This document shows positions 13,563 to 27,700 of a stretch of DNA of 64,000 nucleotides, piece by piece; position 1 is the stretch's first letter; every line of letters starts with the position of its first letter. The translations under genes and the position numbers were made by a program. The notes below the pieces were generated by a model. The model was not told where the DNA came from and did no database searches. It saw nothing but the letters and a program-made list of their open reading frames with translations. The stretch lies in the NCBI GenBank assembly GCA_950295325.1, contig OX485809.1, positions 20,274,001 to 20,338,000 of the forward strand, given 5' to 3'. Source of the stretch: Polytrichum commune (lineage: Eukaryota; Streptophyta; Polytrichopsida; Polytrichales; Polytrichaceae).

Positions 13563-15967
13563 GAGGATCTAGAAGAGCAAGTGGCAGATATTCCATTCGA
13601 GCTACTGCAACAGGCGCGCAGCAGTGGGAAATTACCACAAATCAACAAATCAAAGGAAGTCCACGACATGAAACGAGCAAATAAGAACAGGTATATCTGA
13701 CTTCCTATGTTTCAAGAGCCTGTAAAACCATTTCAACAAGCCTCACACTGTTGCTGAAGAAATTGTTGCATTCTGACATCTTTTAGGGTTTTCTTTTGAA
13801 TGTTGTGTACTTGCTATATAAGGTAAGCAGGTGTTAAGTGGTCACTTTAAGCTCTGTACCCACTTCTCGGAGGTTGCGAAACATATATTTAGTGAGAGAT
13901 GATGGCCAATTCCAAGTTGTGTCTGTAGCCAATTTCTGGAGCTCGTATTAATACCTTATCTTTTTATTGTCAAAGTACATTCTCGACGACATTAAATGGT
14001 AATATAGGTCCTTCCAAATTATGTTGACTATTGAACCTATAATGGTCAACATGTTTTGAGCACGCAGTCCAATCTCTTGTAAGAGCATTTTTTTGGGGAT
14101 GTCTGTTCTTACATCGACACCTAACCACACACCACTGAAATATTACTCTAGAGATGTCAACATGTCTCTCACTCTGTTTCACTAGTATCAGAGATTTGAC
14201 TGCTTTTATATGCTTGGCGACACTGTCCACTGTGCAGGCCAATGGAAATGAGTAGCAAGAAACCTGTTGGACGCTTTCGTGAAGTTATCCAGGCACCCAA
14301 GAGGGTGGGTGAATGGAATTTTTTCTTGGAGTGATTTGTTGATTTTGTGCAAGAGATTGCTTCTGGAATCCACCATGTCCATTTTATAGATTGCATGGGA
14401 TGTTGGTGTATGTTGTAGTGAGCTTGGTAATTCGTTTATATTGAGAACTTGTGGACTGCCTTTGTGTGCAGGAGATTCGAGATCCACGGTTTGAGTCATT
14501 GTGTGGCACCTTTGATGAAGCCAGGTGAAGTTTTAATGGACTCTTTCAAGTCCTGTGGAGTCTTTCCTTCCGCATGTGTGCTTTTTCAGTTGTAGGCTTG
14601 TAAACTAGAAACTTGACAAGTGGGGAGGAGAATACACTCTGAGGATAAGTTACAAATAGGAGGGAAGTTTTGTGAGTACTTAACATCTTTGGGAGAGAGC
14701 TTAACAAGCTTGCAATGGAATCCTATTGGCTATTGGCAGGTACAAGAAACTATATAGTTTCCTTTACGATGAAGATCTTCCTGCTGAGCGTCAGGTGACC
14801 CAAACACTTCATCTCATAATATTGAAGCAGTGATTCCGATGCAAATGCTGCCTCAATCTTGTCCCCCCATGCTCAATGTTTCAGCTAACTACTCAAGATT
14901 CTGACATGACTTTAGTACAAGTTGTAGGCATATATCTTGCTTTGTCTCCATTACAAAATAGTGGGGCGGTGTCTTTGCATATCAAAGACCTGAAAATACT
15001 TATTGGAAATATATTGGATTGTTTACAGAGACTTCTGAAGGCTGTGGGGAAAGGCAAGGGTGGTGAAGATGTGGAAGAATCTCAGAAGCAGCTTGAATGG
15101 ATTGTGAGTTGCAGATATTAAACTGGTACATTATTTTGTTAGTTTTCAGTTTCTTAGTAGATGGAAGGAGACACCAGTAATGATTTGGTTAACTCTGGTC
15201 AAAAGATTAATATTAATTCCAAGAACAACTTCTTTGAAGTGGAGACGTGGACTGGAAACTTAAATCTGATTGAAGACGATGCTAATTAGTGTGTTTCATC
15301 TCCTGTCTTCTTCGTGTCACTGAATACAACAATTGTTACAGGACAAACAATTACGAGAAGAGGAGCAGCGTCGGAAACGTGAAAAGGCAGTAACAACACA
15401 TGTATCCAAAGAGAAAGAGGCTGTAAAGCAGGGAAAGAAACCCTACTATCCCAAGAAATGTAAGTACTTGTTTATCAGCTTCTGAAGGTATTTCTACTGG
15501 ATATATTTAAGATAAGGAAATTATAAGACAAATGCTATGTTGAGCCATATGGATGTTGAGCCACATGGATTTGGTTGGACATCTTTGGATTGAAGAGTAT
15601 CTAGAGTACATCAAATTTCATCACCTTACTGTTCTTCACTTATTTAATGTGCAGCTGAGAAAAGGAAAGAAGAGTTGGTGGAGAAGTATCAAGAACTGAA
15701 GGTAATGTCACTTGTGAATTGATGCCCACTTCTGTTGTCTGTGAATTCCTCTCTCAATTTGTTGATTATGCATCCAGCTCCAAAGGTGCTGTGATACTTC
15801 TGCCTTTTAGATTTTCTGTTTTCACTTGTACTTTGGTTGAAGCTAGAAGTTTGTGTGTGTTCTCTTTGCAGGCTAGTGGGAAGCTGGAGAAATTTGTGGA
15901 AAAGCGTAGACAAAAGAATGCTGCCAAAGATCACAGATATGTACCATACAGGCGTCCCGAAGCTTAA
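13563..15967 (+). CDS. RRP36: RRP36, ribosomal RNA processing protein 36 homolog (N-terminal exon unresolved)
   Basis: Nucleolar protein of the early pre-rRNA processing machinery (small-subunit processome, cleavage leading to 18S rRNA). Exons: 13563-13690, 14238-14304, 14472-14524, 14740-14794, 15029-15103, 15342-15459, 15655-15701 and 15872-15967. Phases join to 212 residues plus stop. Family blocks in order: EEQVADIPFELLQQAR, KRANKNRPMEMSSKKPVGRF, RDPRFESL, YSFLYDEDLPAERQ, a basic coiled region (DKQLREEEQRRKREKA), GKKPYYPKKSEKRKEELVEK, LEKFVEKRRQKNAAKDHRY and the terminal PYRRPEA. These match the DUF947/RRP36 family over its conserved core. The reading frame is closed by a stop at 13518 with no ATG before exon 13563, so at least one upstream exon with the start codon exists; I could not place it. 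A telo-box lies upstream at 12697. Confidence 0.9.
13865..14135 (-). repeat. Dispersed repeat family 2, copy a, in RRP36 intron
   Basis: Read on the minus strand it has GTGGTTAGGTGTCGATGTAA, GAGATTGGACTGCGTGCTCA, GGTTCAATAGTCAACATAAT and a polyadic CCTATATTACCA block. The same order occurs at 33060, 37295 (minus), 41370 and 52030. It sits inside the intron between the first two resolved RRP36 exons. Confidence 0.75.
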
Positions 15968-18756
15968 CCCTTCTAGCTTCAATGAGCAGTGTGCAATCTG
16001 CTTACAGTTTTGCAAAAAAGGCTACCTTGAATTCAGTAAACAGCTGCTGAGAGACAAAAGTTTCTTGATTTGGCAAACTACACATGTTCACGGAGTTTAA
16101 CATGTCTGTACCAAAACAATGACTTTCTGAAGAGTCTTGACAAGTAGGCATGATAAGTCATTCATCACCTACTTTGGTTACAACATTCTTTTGTATCTCA
16201 TATGTCATTGGGAAACCCATGACAACCCAACAGCATCAAAAATAGCATATGATGATATCAAGGAGGCTTCTCTCGCTGAAGAGTGGAACTCTTTCCATGT
16301 CTCATGGAAGAAACTAGATTACCTCCACCTCAAGGATTTTCTCAAATACGAATGTGAATTGCACTTGACCTATTTCGTGGGTCTCAATGGAGTTGTTTTG
16401 CAATGTGTTTTATAATCTTTCCCCCCCAAAAAATTAAATGATCTTTGTATAATAAGTACATGTTGACTTTGAGAATGTTCAGCATGTGAAAATCATGCCC
16501 CCCTAACGGTTTTGGGTGGCAACACAATATTCACTTCCAAAAGTTGTATTTATTTCAATATTGAAAAAAAAGAAAATAATTTTTTTCAATACACTTGGTT
16601 TTAATTTTAATTTTAAAATTATCTACATGGAAATATTTTTCGTTCATACAGGTTCTGCATGTACTCCAAATACCTCAACTTCTTGGTTTAAGGTGCTCAT
16701 ACCTTACATATGTGACCTGAGTTGTCAACATGTTTTCAATCAATGTCACAAAAAATATAAAAATAAAACCGAGCTAACAGTGAGTTTATAAATTGCATTG
16801 GAATCAATTGTACTGTTGGTGGACCTGCTAATCAAAATTTATATCTTATTTATGATTATAATCATAATAAAATAATCACAATCTCAATAAAAATGCATGT
16901 TAAAGAATTAAAGACAAACATGAAGAGGTCTATTACATGTGGCTCCTTAAGTTGCCACCTCACCCCTTACTTCACTTCACTAAATATTGTATTTAGTGTT
17001 GCCAATTCTATGTGTCTTGCTCAATACTAACCCTTGCAGTGTCACCAACACTAAATGTAAACCTAATATTATTTGTCATACCTTGTAAAACAATTTGGAA
17101 ATTATAGATTTACAATGGTGGAACAACTGTCACTTAGTAAGTGATTTTTCATTGAAATTCTAATCAACCGTGACAATAATTCATTGCCTAAGTGTTAGGA
17201 TGTAGAATATACTAAAATTGGATGAACTAAAAGTAAATTAGGATGATATTATTTGTAGACTTATTCATAATAAACGCCATATGAAACTAAATACAATATT
17301 TAATTTAATTTTTACTCTCATTTCTTGCACTAAATGACCAAAGCTTTACAAGACATAATCTTGGATTTTCCTATGGTTTATTTATAACCATCCCCATGTG
17401 CCATTTGTCCTTGCCAAAGTATTTGGATTCATATTAAATTCTAAACGATACAAGAACATGTAGCTTTACTATGTGAGAAGTTCTTAGGTTGGGCACATGG
17501 CATGGGCTACCATAGCCTAGGTGTCGCTTGGAGGATGTGGGCTGTGACATTAAAAAGTAAAAAAATGTGAATGCAATAATAAAATTATAATTAAATGCGT
17601 ATTAAAAAAATCAGGTTAAACACATGCAAGGAGTTTAATGTGTTGGGGTAGAATTTAGGTTAAGTTTTACTATAGTATGTAGCTTGCATGGTGACGTGCC
17701 TTGGCTCCAACATGAATTTAGCTACACAATATCACTGCCTAATTAGTTACCAAGCCTCCCAAGTGGCCACTTGGAGCTAAAGCAACCCACTTTTTAGCCA
17801 TATGCCCATGCCTTTTGTCTTATTTACTGTCTTTATCCTTTGGTTTATATTTTACTTCATAGTCTACCCAAATACACTACACTACATTCTTTTGCATTCA
17901 CCCTACATTCATTTTCCACTCCCTATACCCACTCAAGTGGTGTTCCCACATTGTCTCTGTCCCAAGTTTGGGACCGAGCCAATAAATCTCTACAAAATCG
18001 TGAACAATTAATTGCATGTGCCAATGCTAGCCAACCATATGCACTCAACTAAAGAATGTTGTGACAAAGTTCATTTGAAAGCGGTGTTGATTCCTCCCCA
18101 TGGTCACATGATAGAATGAACCAATGACCAATAAGAGAATGTTGTTTTCTCGGATTCTAGTGCCCCCTTTAAAACCCTCCTTCTCACATTGGGAACCCCC
18201 CCAGGCGACAATTCTAAGTGACACCGAGGCCCTAAGGTGTGCCACCTGGTTGCAAAAGGCTGGTCTGCCTACGTGGCGGTCCGAGCTGGAAACTTATCTG
18301 GTACATCCAATGAGAAACGATCCTAGGTGGCAAAGCTTCATCGCGGCTCTGCCTCTCGCGCTCTGAGTCTCATCACCGTTGCTCCCCCAGGCTCGGTTTC
18401 CTGCGAGCTCTTCGATCGATCCTCTCGGTTTCCGCTTTTCCACGCGCGCTCTATTGCCTCCATCAACCTAAGATAATCACTTAAGAGAGTGGAGTGGATT
18501 TTCCGGATGCAAAAAAATGCGGTGCTGCGGATTGCCCGGCTGCACTTGGGGAGTGTATATTGTTCGTCCCATTTGATGCGTTGCCATTGCTCCTCCTTCG
18601 CAATGGCCTGCGGTGGTGATAGCCTTGCCGCTATTGTATAACGATGGAGGGAGATATTAGCGCGTAGTATTTTTTTTTTATTCGGCTTTGAGAGCTGGAG
18701 AAGCATTTGAACTAATATCGGGACCCTGTGTTGGAGAGCTTTGCCATTTAGCGAAG
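15968..18756. other. Intergenic region between RRP36 and RFC1
   Basis: The first few hundred bases should be RRP36 3' UTR. A repeat copy lies at 16985-17080. From about 18130 the DNA becomes GC-richer, and this is probably the RFC1 promoter and 5' UTR. No further gene was recognised; the open frames at 17802-18052 and 18338-18706 carry no known domain. Confidence 0.5.
16985..17080 (-). repeat. Dispersed repeat, inverted partner of 9085-9190
   Basis: On the minus strand it shares the ordered blocks TTAGGTTTACATTTAGTGTT, GGTGACAC and TTAGTATTGAGCAAGACACA with 9085-9190. Confidence 0.75.
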
Positions 18757-21700
18757 ATGTCAGGACAGGCTGATATACGAAAATGGTTCATGAAGCCGCC
18801 CACGAAAGCCTCAGCAGCTGCAGCCACTCCAACAAAAGCTGTGAGTCCTCAACTCTTTTTTCGAGTTTTTGCTGTCCATGGAGCAATCAGGATTAGGGTG
18901 GGTTAAAGGCTTTAATAACCTTTTTGGCTCGATCGTGGGACCTGAATTTATCCAAAGGAGAAAGAAGTTAAAATTATGACTCTTCTCCTTCTGCAGATGC
19001 CCTTGTCAGTGTCACAGATGTGCAATGTGCAATATAGTACTTCATCTCGTTGTTGACGAGTTTTACACATAAATCTGCTTTGAGATATAAACTTTCTTTT
19101 GTGAATAATCTTACATGTGCAATGTAGAACCTTATAAGCACATGATCCACTTTAGAAGTCGAGACCTACCGACGTAGAGGTTTTACAATGTGCAATATAA
19201 TATTTTATCTCTTTGTTGACGAGGTCTACACATAAATTTGCTTCGAAACAAAAATTTCCTTTTTGTGAATAACCTTTAGGTCACTTACATGTGCAATGTG
19301 AAACTTTATAAGCACATAGCCTGCTGAGGATGTTGAGGCCTTCCGAAATAGGGGTTTTAGAAGATCTACTACATGACTGGGGTATAGCGATTTTTTTTGC
19401 AGATGCTCTTGTCAGTGTTACAGAGGTGCAATGTGCAATATTGTACTTCATATCTTCGTTGACGAGCTCTACACAGAAATTTGCTTGGAAATGTAAACTG
19501 CCTTTTGTGTACAATTTTCAGGTCACTTACATGTGCAATGTAAACCTTATAAGCACATAGCCCTCTGTAGAAGTCAAGGCCTTCCGAAATAGGGGTTTTA
19601 GGAAAGCCAGTGCATGGCGGGGTATAGCGAATTTTTCTGCATATGCTCTTGTCAGTGTTACAGTGTAACAGAGGTGCGATGTGCAATATAGTACTTCATC
19701 TCGTCATTGACGAGTTCTACACAAACAATTACTTCGACAGATAAATTGCCTTCTGTGAACAATTTTCAGGTCACTTACATGTAAAACCTTATAAGCACAT
19801 CGGCCACTCTAGAAGTCAAGGCCTTCCAAAATAGGGTTTTTAGGAAAAGTGGTGCATTGCTGGGGTATAGCGAAGTTTTCTGCAGATGCTCTTGTCACTG
19901 TCACAGATGCAATGTGCAGTATAGTACTTCATCTATTTGTTGCCAAGTTCTACACATCAATTTGTTTCGGATCATAAACTGCCTCTTGTGAAATATGTTC
20001 AAGTCACTTACATGTGCAATGTGAAAACCACATAGCCCACCTTACAAGTTGAGGCATACGGAAAATTGAGGTTTTAGGAAATCTAGTGCATGGCTGGGGT
20101 TTAGTGAATTCTTCTGCAGATGCTCTTGTCACTTTCACAGAGGTGCAACGTGCAATATAGCACTTCATTGCGTTGTTGACAAGTTCTAGACATGGAAACA
20201 TAAATTGCCTTGTGTGAACAACCTTCAGGTCACTTACATGTGCAATGCAAAACCTTATAAGCACATAGCCCAAGTCGAGACCTACCGAAATAGAGGTTTT
20301 AGGAACTCTATTGCATGAATGGGGTATGGTGAATTTGGTTGAGTGCAATCCATTACTGGTTCAATATCAATTTGGTCCTTCTGTGGCAAATGTTTTGAAG
20401 CAGTTTAAATCTCTTATCTTCACAACAAGTGGCTTTACCATAGCCATATCCTTCCCTCATGTTCTGCCCAAATTTTTTGTTGCAGTGGGTACTTGTGGTT
20501 TTTACTGAACTCCTCACCTGTCTCAAAGGACAGGTCAAATCAATCATCAATTGATGGATGCAAGTGCATTATTTTTAACAGTGCCATGGCTAGAATTCAT
20601 CAGCACACACTTAACAGTATGTCATTTTAATAAGAGATTGATCAATTTCAGACAACCTTTCAGGAGGAAAGCAAAGGAGATGAGAAGACTCCGTCATACA
20701 AAACTACCAGCAAGTTCTTTGCAAGTACTCCTCCTCCTGGCACAAGTACAAACACTCAAAAGGATGAATTTAAAACCCCAGTGGGTAAATCAAGTCCTGC
20801 TGCAGGAAAGAGGCTGAAGGAAGAGAAGGAATCTGATGATGAAGAGAAGGAGCGCCCCTCCACGAAGAAACCCCGGAGTGTAGAGCAGAAAGGGGTTAAG
20901 GATGAAATTGAAAGTGATAGTGTAGCACCATCTTCTGTCACTCCGAAGGGGGCAGGAAGGGGAAGGGGAAGAGGAAGAGGAAGGGGAGGGTCAAATGCTA
21001 AGGCCACTGAGGACGAGGATGAAGACATAGATGATCCTTCTGTAAAGGCATCTGGAAGTGGAGGAGGACGTGGCAGAGGGAGGGGAAGAGGAAGAGGGAA
21101 AAGTGATTCGTCTGCTGTGAGTACCTCAGATGTGGATGATCCTGAGCCTTCTCCAAAGAAGCCAGCGGCAGGTCGTGGTCGGGGACGAGGCCGGGGTGAT
21201 GGCTCTGCTGATTCACAAGCAGATGTGAAACCGGCAGCAGCACCAGCTGGGAGAGGGCGTGGTGGTGGAGGAGGATGGGGAGGCGGCGGTGGTTTTGGTG
21301 CAAGAGAAGCACCTCCTCATAAAGGTGAAAAGGTATGTGGATTTGAAAGATGTGCAGTCCTAGCTCTTGTAGTAGTGTTATGAATGTGCAAATTCAACTC
21401 AGATCTGTTTGACAGAACAACTCCTGTCTTAGATTTGCACATTTATAGACCTGAACAGACCTGTCAAGAATGAGTTGGTCTGTGAATTGGTCTTGTCTGT
21501 GAAAGAAGTCTCTATTATGATTGTTTCGTTGTGGTGATGCACCACAGTATCAACATGCTCCTTCAATGGTTTAGATTATCTATTAGCTGCTTTTCAGTCA
21601 CTGGATGTCCTCTGTTTTACCATTTTAAAGACATATGGTTCAGAAATTGCCAACAAATCTCTGTATCTTATAAAATATTCATGTCTGTGGGATGTGCTGA

Positions 21701-24700
21701 GCAGGATATTCCTCAAGGGGCAGCCGATGCCCTGGCAGGCCTTACGTTTGTTATTAGTGGGACTCTGGATAGGTAGGTGCATCCGAAATTTTTCCTATCC
21801 TTACTCGTCATCTGCTGGAGTGAAAGTTTTTGCACTTTGCTGGGACCTATTAGGCATTTGAGATGTTTTTCTTTGCTTAAATCTGTTGCTTGCAGTTTGG
21901 AAAGGGAGGAAGCAGAGGATTTAATCAAAAGTCATGGTGGACGTATTACTGGCTCTGTGAGCAGGAAAACTGTGAGATTTTGGAGCCCTACTGCTGTGTC
22001 TCTCTTGTTTTTGTCAGTCTGCCTTGTTTGCTAACCTGGTTTTGGTTCTTGCTTGTCCAGTTCATTTCCATAGAGGCCTACTTAACATGGTCCCACCTTA
22101 TCTTAGAAATTAACTGATGCATCAATCACTGTGATGATTACAGGATTATCTGCTAGCAGATGAAGATATTGGGGGTCGCAAGTCACAGAAGGCTAAGGAG
22201 ATTGGGTGAGTTTTGTGTTGGTGATGTTACACCCTTCTGTCGCAGTGACCTGGTTTTTTCCTATTTGTGAAATTAGTGATTTGATCACATTATGCAAGTT
22301 AATCGATAATTTTCTTATGAGACATCTTGTTTTTGTTTTCTGGGATGTAGAGTCAAGTTCTTAACTGAAGATGGGTTACTTGACATGATTCGTAAAACCA
22401 TGCCAAAACCATCACCAGTGACACCACAGCCACTTGCAATGAGGGCACCCATCGGAGGTACATTTCATAGCTGATTTTAGTAGTGGTTGTGCTTATTGAT
22501 GCCCCTTGGTTGTTCAGGCTGTTGGAGAGGATTATTAGCTGCTTAGTCATTTATTCAGTTGAGACCATGGTTTTCTTTTTGTCTAATCAGGTTGAATTGA
22601 TATTTGGAATGCTTTACCCTGCCTGGATCCAGTTAAGGAGTTGATTAGGCATGTGCACAAGTTTATGATCATTCAGTGCAGTTTTGTTGATTGCCAACCT
22701 TGCATTAACTTTCTCATTTCAACCTTGCAGTAACTAAAATACAAGTAATTATAGTCAGGAATACTCGGAAGGAGAACATTGCTTCTGGCTGTCTTGGAAG
22801 TGTGAAGTGTTCTTTAGTCTAAATTGGATTTGATTGTAGCTGTGATGATGCAGCAACAAATTGTTGTGGTTATAAGGAATTATTTTTGCTGCTGCAGGAT
22901 CAGTCACAGACATGGTGAAACCTCCAGTTATAGATATGGGAAGCAAAGGCAAGCAGCTAATTGAGAATGGAAATACATCAACATTGAAAGGGAAAAGTCA
23001 AGCAACAGATACAGAGTCCTGGCCTCACAAACATCGACCAAAGACCACTGATGACATCATTGGAAACCAATCTATTGTATTGTCTCTTCATTTTCTCACA
23101 TCACATGCATTTAAACTCAAAGATTGTGTTAGTTGTTGAAAATGCTAAGTTTCATTTATATTCAACATGGTGTGTCCAGCAGTCTTTTAAGAAGTTCCTG
23201 AAGCTTGTGTGCATTTTGTTCAGAGCTGCAATTAGCACTTACCTGGAGGTTCCCAATTTTAAAGCATATATATATATATGTTCTATGGTTTCTAGCAGTG
23301 AAATACAGTATTTGAGGGTCCTCTGGATGCTCGAGTTGCATAGCTTCTGTATGTGTAATTTTCCATTTAAATGGTAACAGGTGAAGCAAATTCGAGATTG
23401 GCTTTTGCAATGGGAGGCACACCATGGAGTTTCTGTGAACAAAGGAAAGAAGGGTTCAAAGAGCAATAACAGTGCAGTGAAAAAGGCTGTACTACTGAGT
23501 GGCCAGCCAGGCATTGGGAAAACTACCACTGCACGTCTTCTCTGCCAAGAATTGGGTTTTGAGTCTCTTGAGGTGATTCCAGGATTTTATTATTATCTGC
23601 ACATGAAGTCTATATTCTTAATCTTGAAGAGTAGCTATTATTTACCAAGATAATCATCTGATAAGGCAGATAATCTGGTTAATTATTGACTCAAGCTGAA
23701 GAAGTGTCTTATTGTTGTGACCCTCAAATGTATATTTTCATAAATTCTGTCTTGATTCTGTCTTAAAGGTCAAACGGTGTTCTTTGGAATTTGACTTGAG
23801 ATGAAAGCTTTCAATGCTCAAGTGTTGTTTACATTTTGAGAAAAGTTGTTACAAATCACTTAAAGATTTCACCCACATGGTTGAATCTAAGTTTTACATT
23901 TTGACATACCAAAAAACCATATATGCAACTTTCATTGTGAACATTCTTAAACAATACATAGCAATGTTTTCTTTCATGAATTTGTGTTCAAAGGCTCAAT
24001 ACTAACTTCTGTACAAAATAATTTGGAAAATACAAAAAATACAATCAATTGTGAATATGGTGCCTTAAAATAGTATATATTGTATAGAATTGTATGTTGG
24101 ATTCCTTTACATACATAGACTGTATTCTGTATTTTATAATCAACTTATCTCTTCAATAAGAGAATCTCATTAGAAGATTAAGCTATTCTAAAAGGGGTTA
24201 CTTTTTTAAGAACTGACTAAAGATGAAGTTATCAACAACAGAATATCATTTTTCTTGTCTTCAAAGCCCTGCCAGGGCTTTTTTGATGTTTAAGGGGTTA
24301 CTTTTGGTCCTTATTACTTCACATTATGTTTCTATTCCACCTGAAAGAGTCTGGTTCTCTAGCAAAGATATATCTCTAAACTGTTTGTTGCTCTGATAGG
24401 TGAATGCTAGTGACAGTCGTGGGAAGGCAGATTCAAATATTAAGAATGGTATGAAAGGCAGTACTTCTAATACCATCAAAGAGATGGTCAGCAATGAATC
24501 TCTGAGCTTTGGCAGCAGCAACGGCAGTGGCAGTGTGAGGTAATCAAAATGTTCAGTGCTTCTGCTTCTCCTTGACATTGTAATATCTATTCTTGTGGCT
24601 GAAGATCCACATTCCAATCAAGTTAGACAAGTGACACACACATGTTGAGGATTGTAAAAACACTTCATGATTGAAGTACATATGCCAATGGTTGTGACCT

Positions 24701-27700
24701 ATGTAGTCTTATTTGATGATATGTTGGGAGTGCCTTTGGGGTAGCTTGATGAATGTTTGCTGTTTGGCCACAAATTTCTTTCTTATGACTGAGTTGCTAT
24801 ATCTAGCAGATGATCGATTTTTAATCTTTTAATTACAAGATGAGTAGGGAGTGGTATGCATGATGCAATGTTGCATATTTATAGAGAGCTATTTTGGGTA
24901 AATATCTTGGTATTATTATTGTCTTGGTGTCGAGAAGAATTTAAATCCATTTTATCTTGGTCATTGTCCTTGTTTTTTTTAACTTGTGAAGGGAGGGACT
25001 TGTCAGATGGTGTTGAATGTTGGTTTAAGTTTTCTACCATTTTTAATGTTACTTGTTCTTGTGCAAAATGTAGGAGGCCAGTGTTGATAATGGATGAGGT
25101 GGACGGCATGTCTGGTGGTGATCGAGGTGGTGTAGCAGACCTGATTGCAAGCATCAAAGCCAGTCGCATTCCTATCATTTGTATATGCAATGACAAATAC
25201 AGTCAAAAACTGAAGAGTCTTATAAATTATTGCCTGCCATTGGCTTATAGAAAGCCAACAAAACAACAGGTATGCCCTGTACAATTAGTGCAACAATGTG
25301 GTAATTTGGACTAAATGGTTGGAGATGGTTTAGGTTGTATATCCATTCATGTTGGAAATATATAAATATATTGAGTCTAAGATTGATAATGTTATCATGG
25401 TCACTGCAGATGGCTAAGAGGTTGCAGCAAATTGCGAAGTCTGAAGGACTGCAGGTCGATGATGTAAGTTTTCAATATTGCCTACAAATTCTCGCATCAC
25501 ACATTGTTTGCAAGAAACTTCAGTTTTATCTTCTCTGCTTGTGTTGCTCATGGCATAACAAGTCTGCAGCATCTTGTGCTGTCAAGTTAAAGCTTCCATA
25601 AATGTATATCCAGACAAATGATTAGAAAAGGAATACTTTATGAAGTCTGTATAGCTTGTATGTTGCATGGGACTTGCCACAAGAAGTCTAATGAGCTATA
25701 TTGCTGTAGGAAGTCCTATAGGCAGGACTAATGTAAAGTTTTATACAGAACTTGGAGTTTTGCTAGTTCTGACCAGGACGCTTATCCTCTCTGGGCATTC
25801 CTGCATGATGTGTTTTCTTTGCCAGACGGTCATCGTTTATGCAGCTTTGCCAGTTACCAGAAGTCTCCATCGTTTATGCAAGTATTCAATTCCTGACTTC
25901 ATGGACAGAAAAATGTGGACTACTTGACTACAGGAAAACTTAATTTTAGACATCTATTCTGGTTGCAGATAGCATTGGAGGAGCTGTCTGAGCGTGTCAA
26001 TGGGGATATGCGGATGGCTCTGAATCAGCTTCAGTACATGAGTTTGCGCTCACAAGTGTTGAATTATGCAGATATACGCACCCGTCTCATGGCGAGTGCC
26101 AAGGATGAAGATGTCACTCCATTCTCTGCTGTTGACAAGTCAGTACTGACTGTCAGCCGCTTCTTTTCCTGCTTATACAGGAACATGTGAAATTAGTGTT
26201 GACATCTGAAATCAGTAGAATTATCCTTTAACTCAATGGGACTTTTTGTGGGAGTTTGTCCCCTATGATATTCCATTGGTTGTGTTGCATACAAAATGAA
26301 TAATTTCTTTCCAGTTGTGGTGCATGCTGGAGGTAGTTTTTGAATTTGAATGAAGAGAAACCTATTTTGGCTTATTGAGGGCCTACCTCAATTTAGCACC
26401 TCTTGGCATGCCAAAATGAGTTGACCCTCAATGAACCAATATAGAATTTTCTTCGTTCGAACCTCCACAGTACCTCCAAGCATGCACTGGAGACTTACCA
26501 AACAATCAACTCTTGAGCGAAAGTCATGTTGAGGTAGAGGATGAACTCTAGTGTCCCCCCCATTTAGAAATTGTGATGTGGTGTTGTCTACTGCAGGTGT
26601 AATGTCCACATACACTTTGTTTGAGAAGAATAATTTCACATTTTTATGGTGGTTAGTTGGTCAAGAATGTGCCTGCAATGCCCTACATAAGTGGAGCTCT
26701 GCAAGCTAACTGAAGTAAATTAGTATGGTGTTTGAGGAGACATCGAGGTGCATTGACTAAGTGAGGAATCTTCCTTTGCACTAAGCTTGACATGGAGCTG
26801 TGCTTTATTTTTTAATTGCAGGTTATTAGGATTTAATGGAGGCCGTTTGCGCATGGATGAACGCATGGATGCTGCTATGTCAGACATGGATTTAGTGCCC
26901 CTTCTTATTGAGGTCATCATTTTACATCCATGTTTCTCTCTATCATTTTGTATGCATCGGACTCTAACTGATCAAGTAGGCATATTTGGTGTTACCAGAA
27001 CCATCTACTGAACAACAATAATATTAGATCCACTTCTTGAGATGTCTATATGGGCGTTCATTCTTCATTCTTAATGTTGTCACCATGAGATTTGCATATT
27101 TTGTAACTACTCTATTCCTTGGAAAAAATACATTTTATGTAGGTCGCCATCTTATTTCATCTTGGTATCTGTATGCATACAGGAGAATTACTTAAACTAC
27201 TGCCCAAGTGGAGCGGGTCGTGATGAGGATGGAACAGCACGGATGGATTTGATAGCTCGGACAGCCTTGTCTATAGCAGAGGGTGATATTGTGAATGTTC
27301 AAATTCGAAGATATCGACAATGGCAGCATGCACAGATGGGGGCATTCATGTCTTCTATTATTCCGTATGTGTCCATTGGACTTTCTAATATTGACTAAAT
27401 TGGCCATCTTATTTAGCTAGAACGTAATTAAAACGAGACTGGTCAGAAATGAAATTCATGTCATTGTGGTGGGTGCATACTGTGTCCTGGAGACTAATAT
27501 GAATGTAGCCCAGTTGCTACAACATGGTTAGCTTGAGCCTATGCATTTCCGTGCACAACTTGTATGTTCACTAGTATCCATTGCCCTTATTGTTGAGTTG
27601 GTGCATTAAAGGTTGAGAAACAGGTTTCTGCACAATGATGGCTAAATGATTATCTTTTCTCATTGAGTTTATGGGCTGGATGTTTGAGGGGTGCAGAGCT

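Noticed and set aside
20756-21312. Minus-strand open frames across RFC1 exon 2
   Set aside because: Shadows of the low-complexity Gly-Arg coding sequence.
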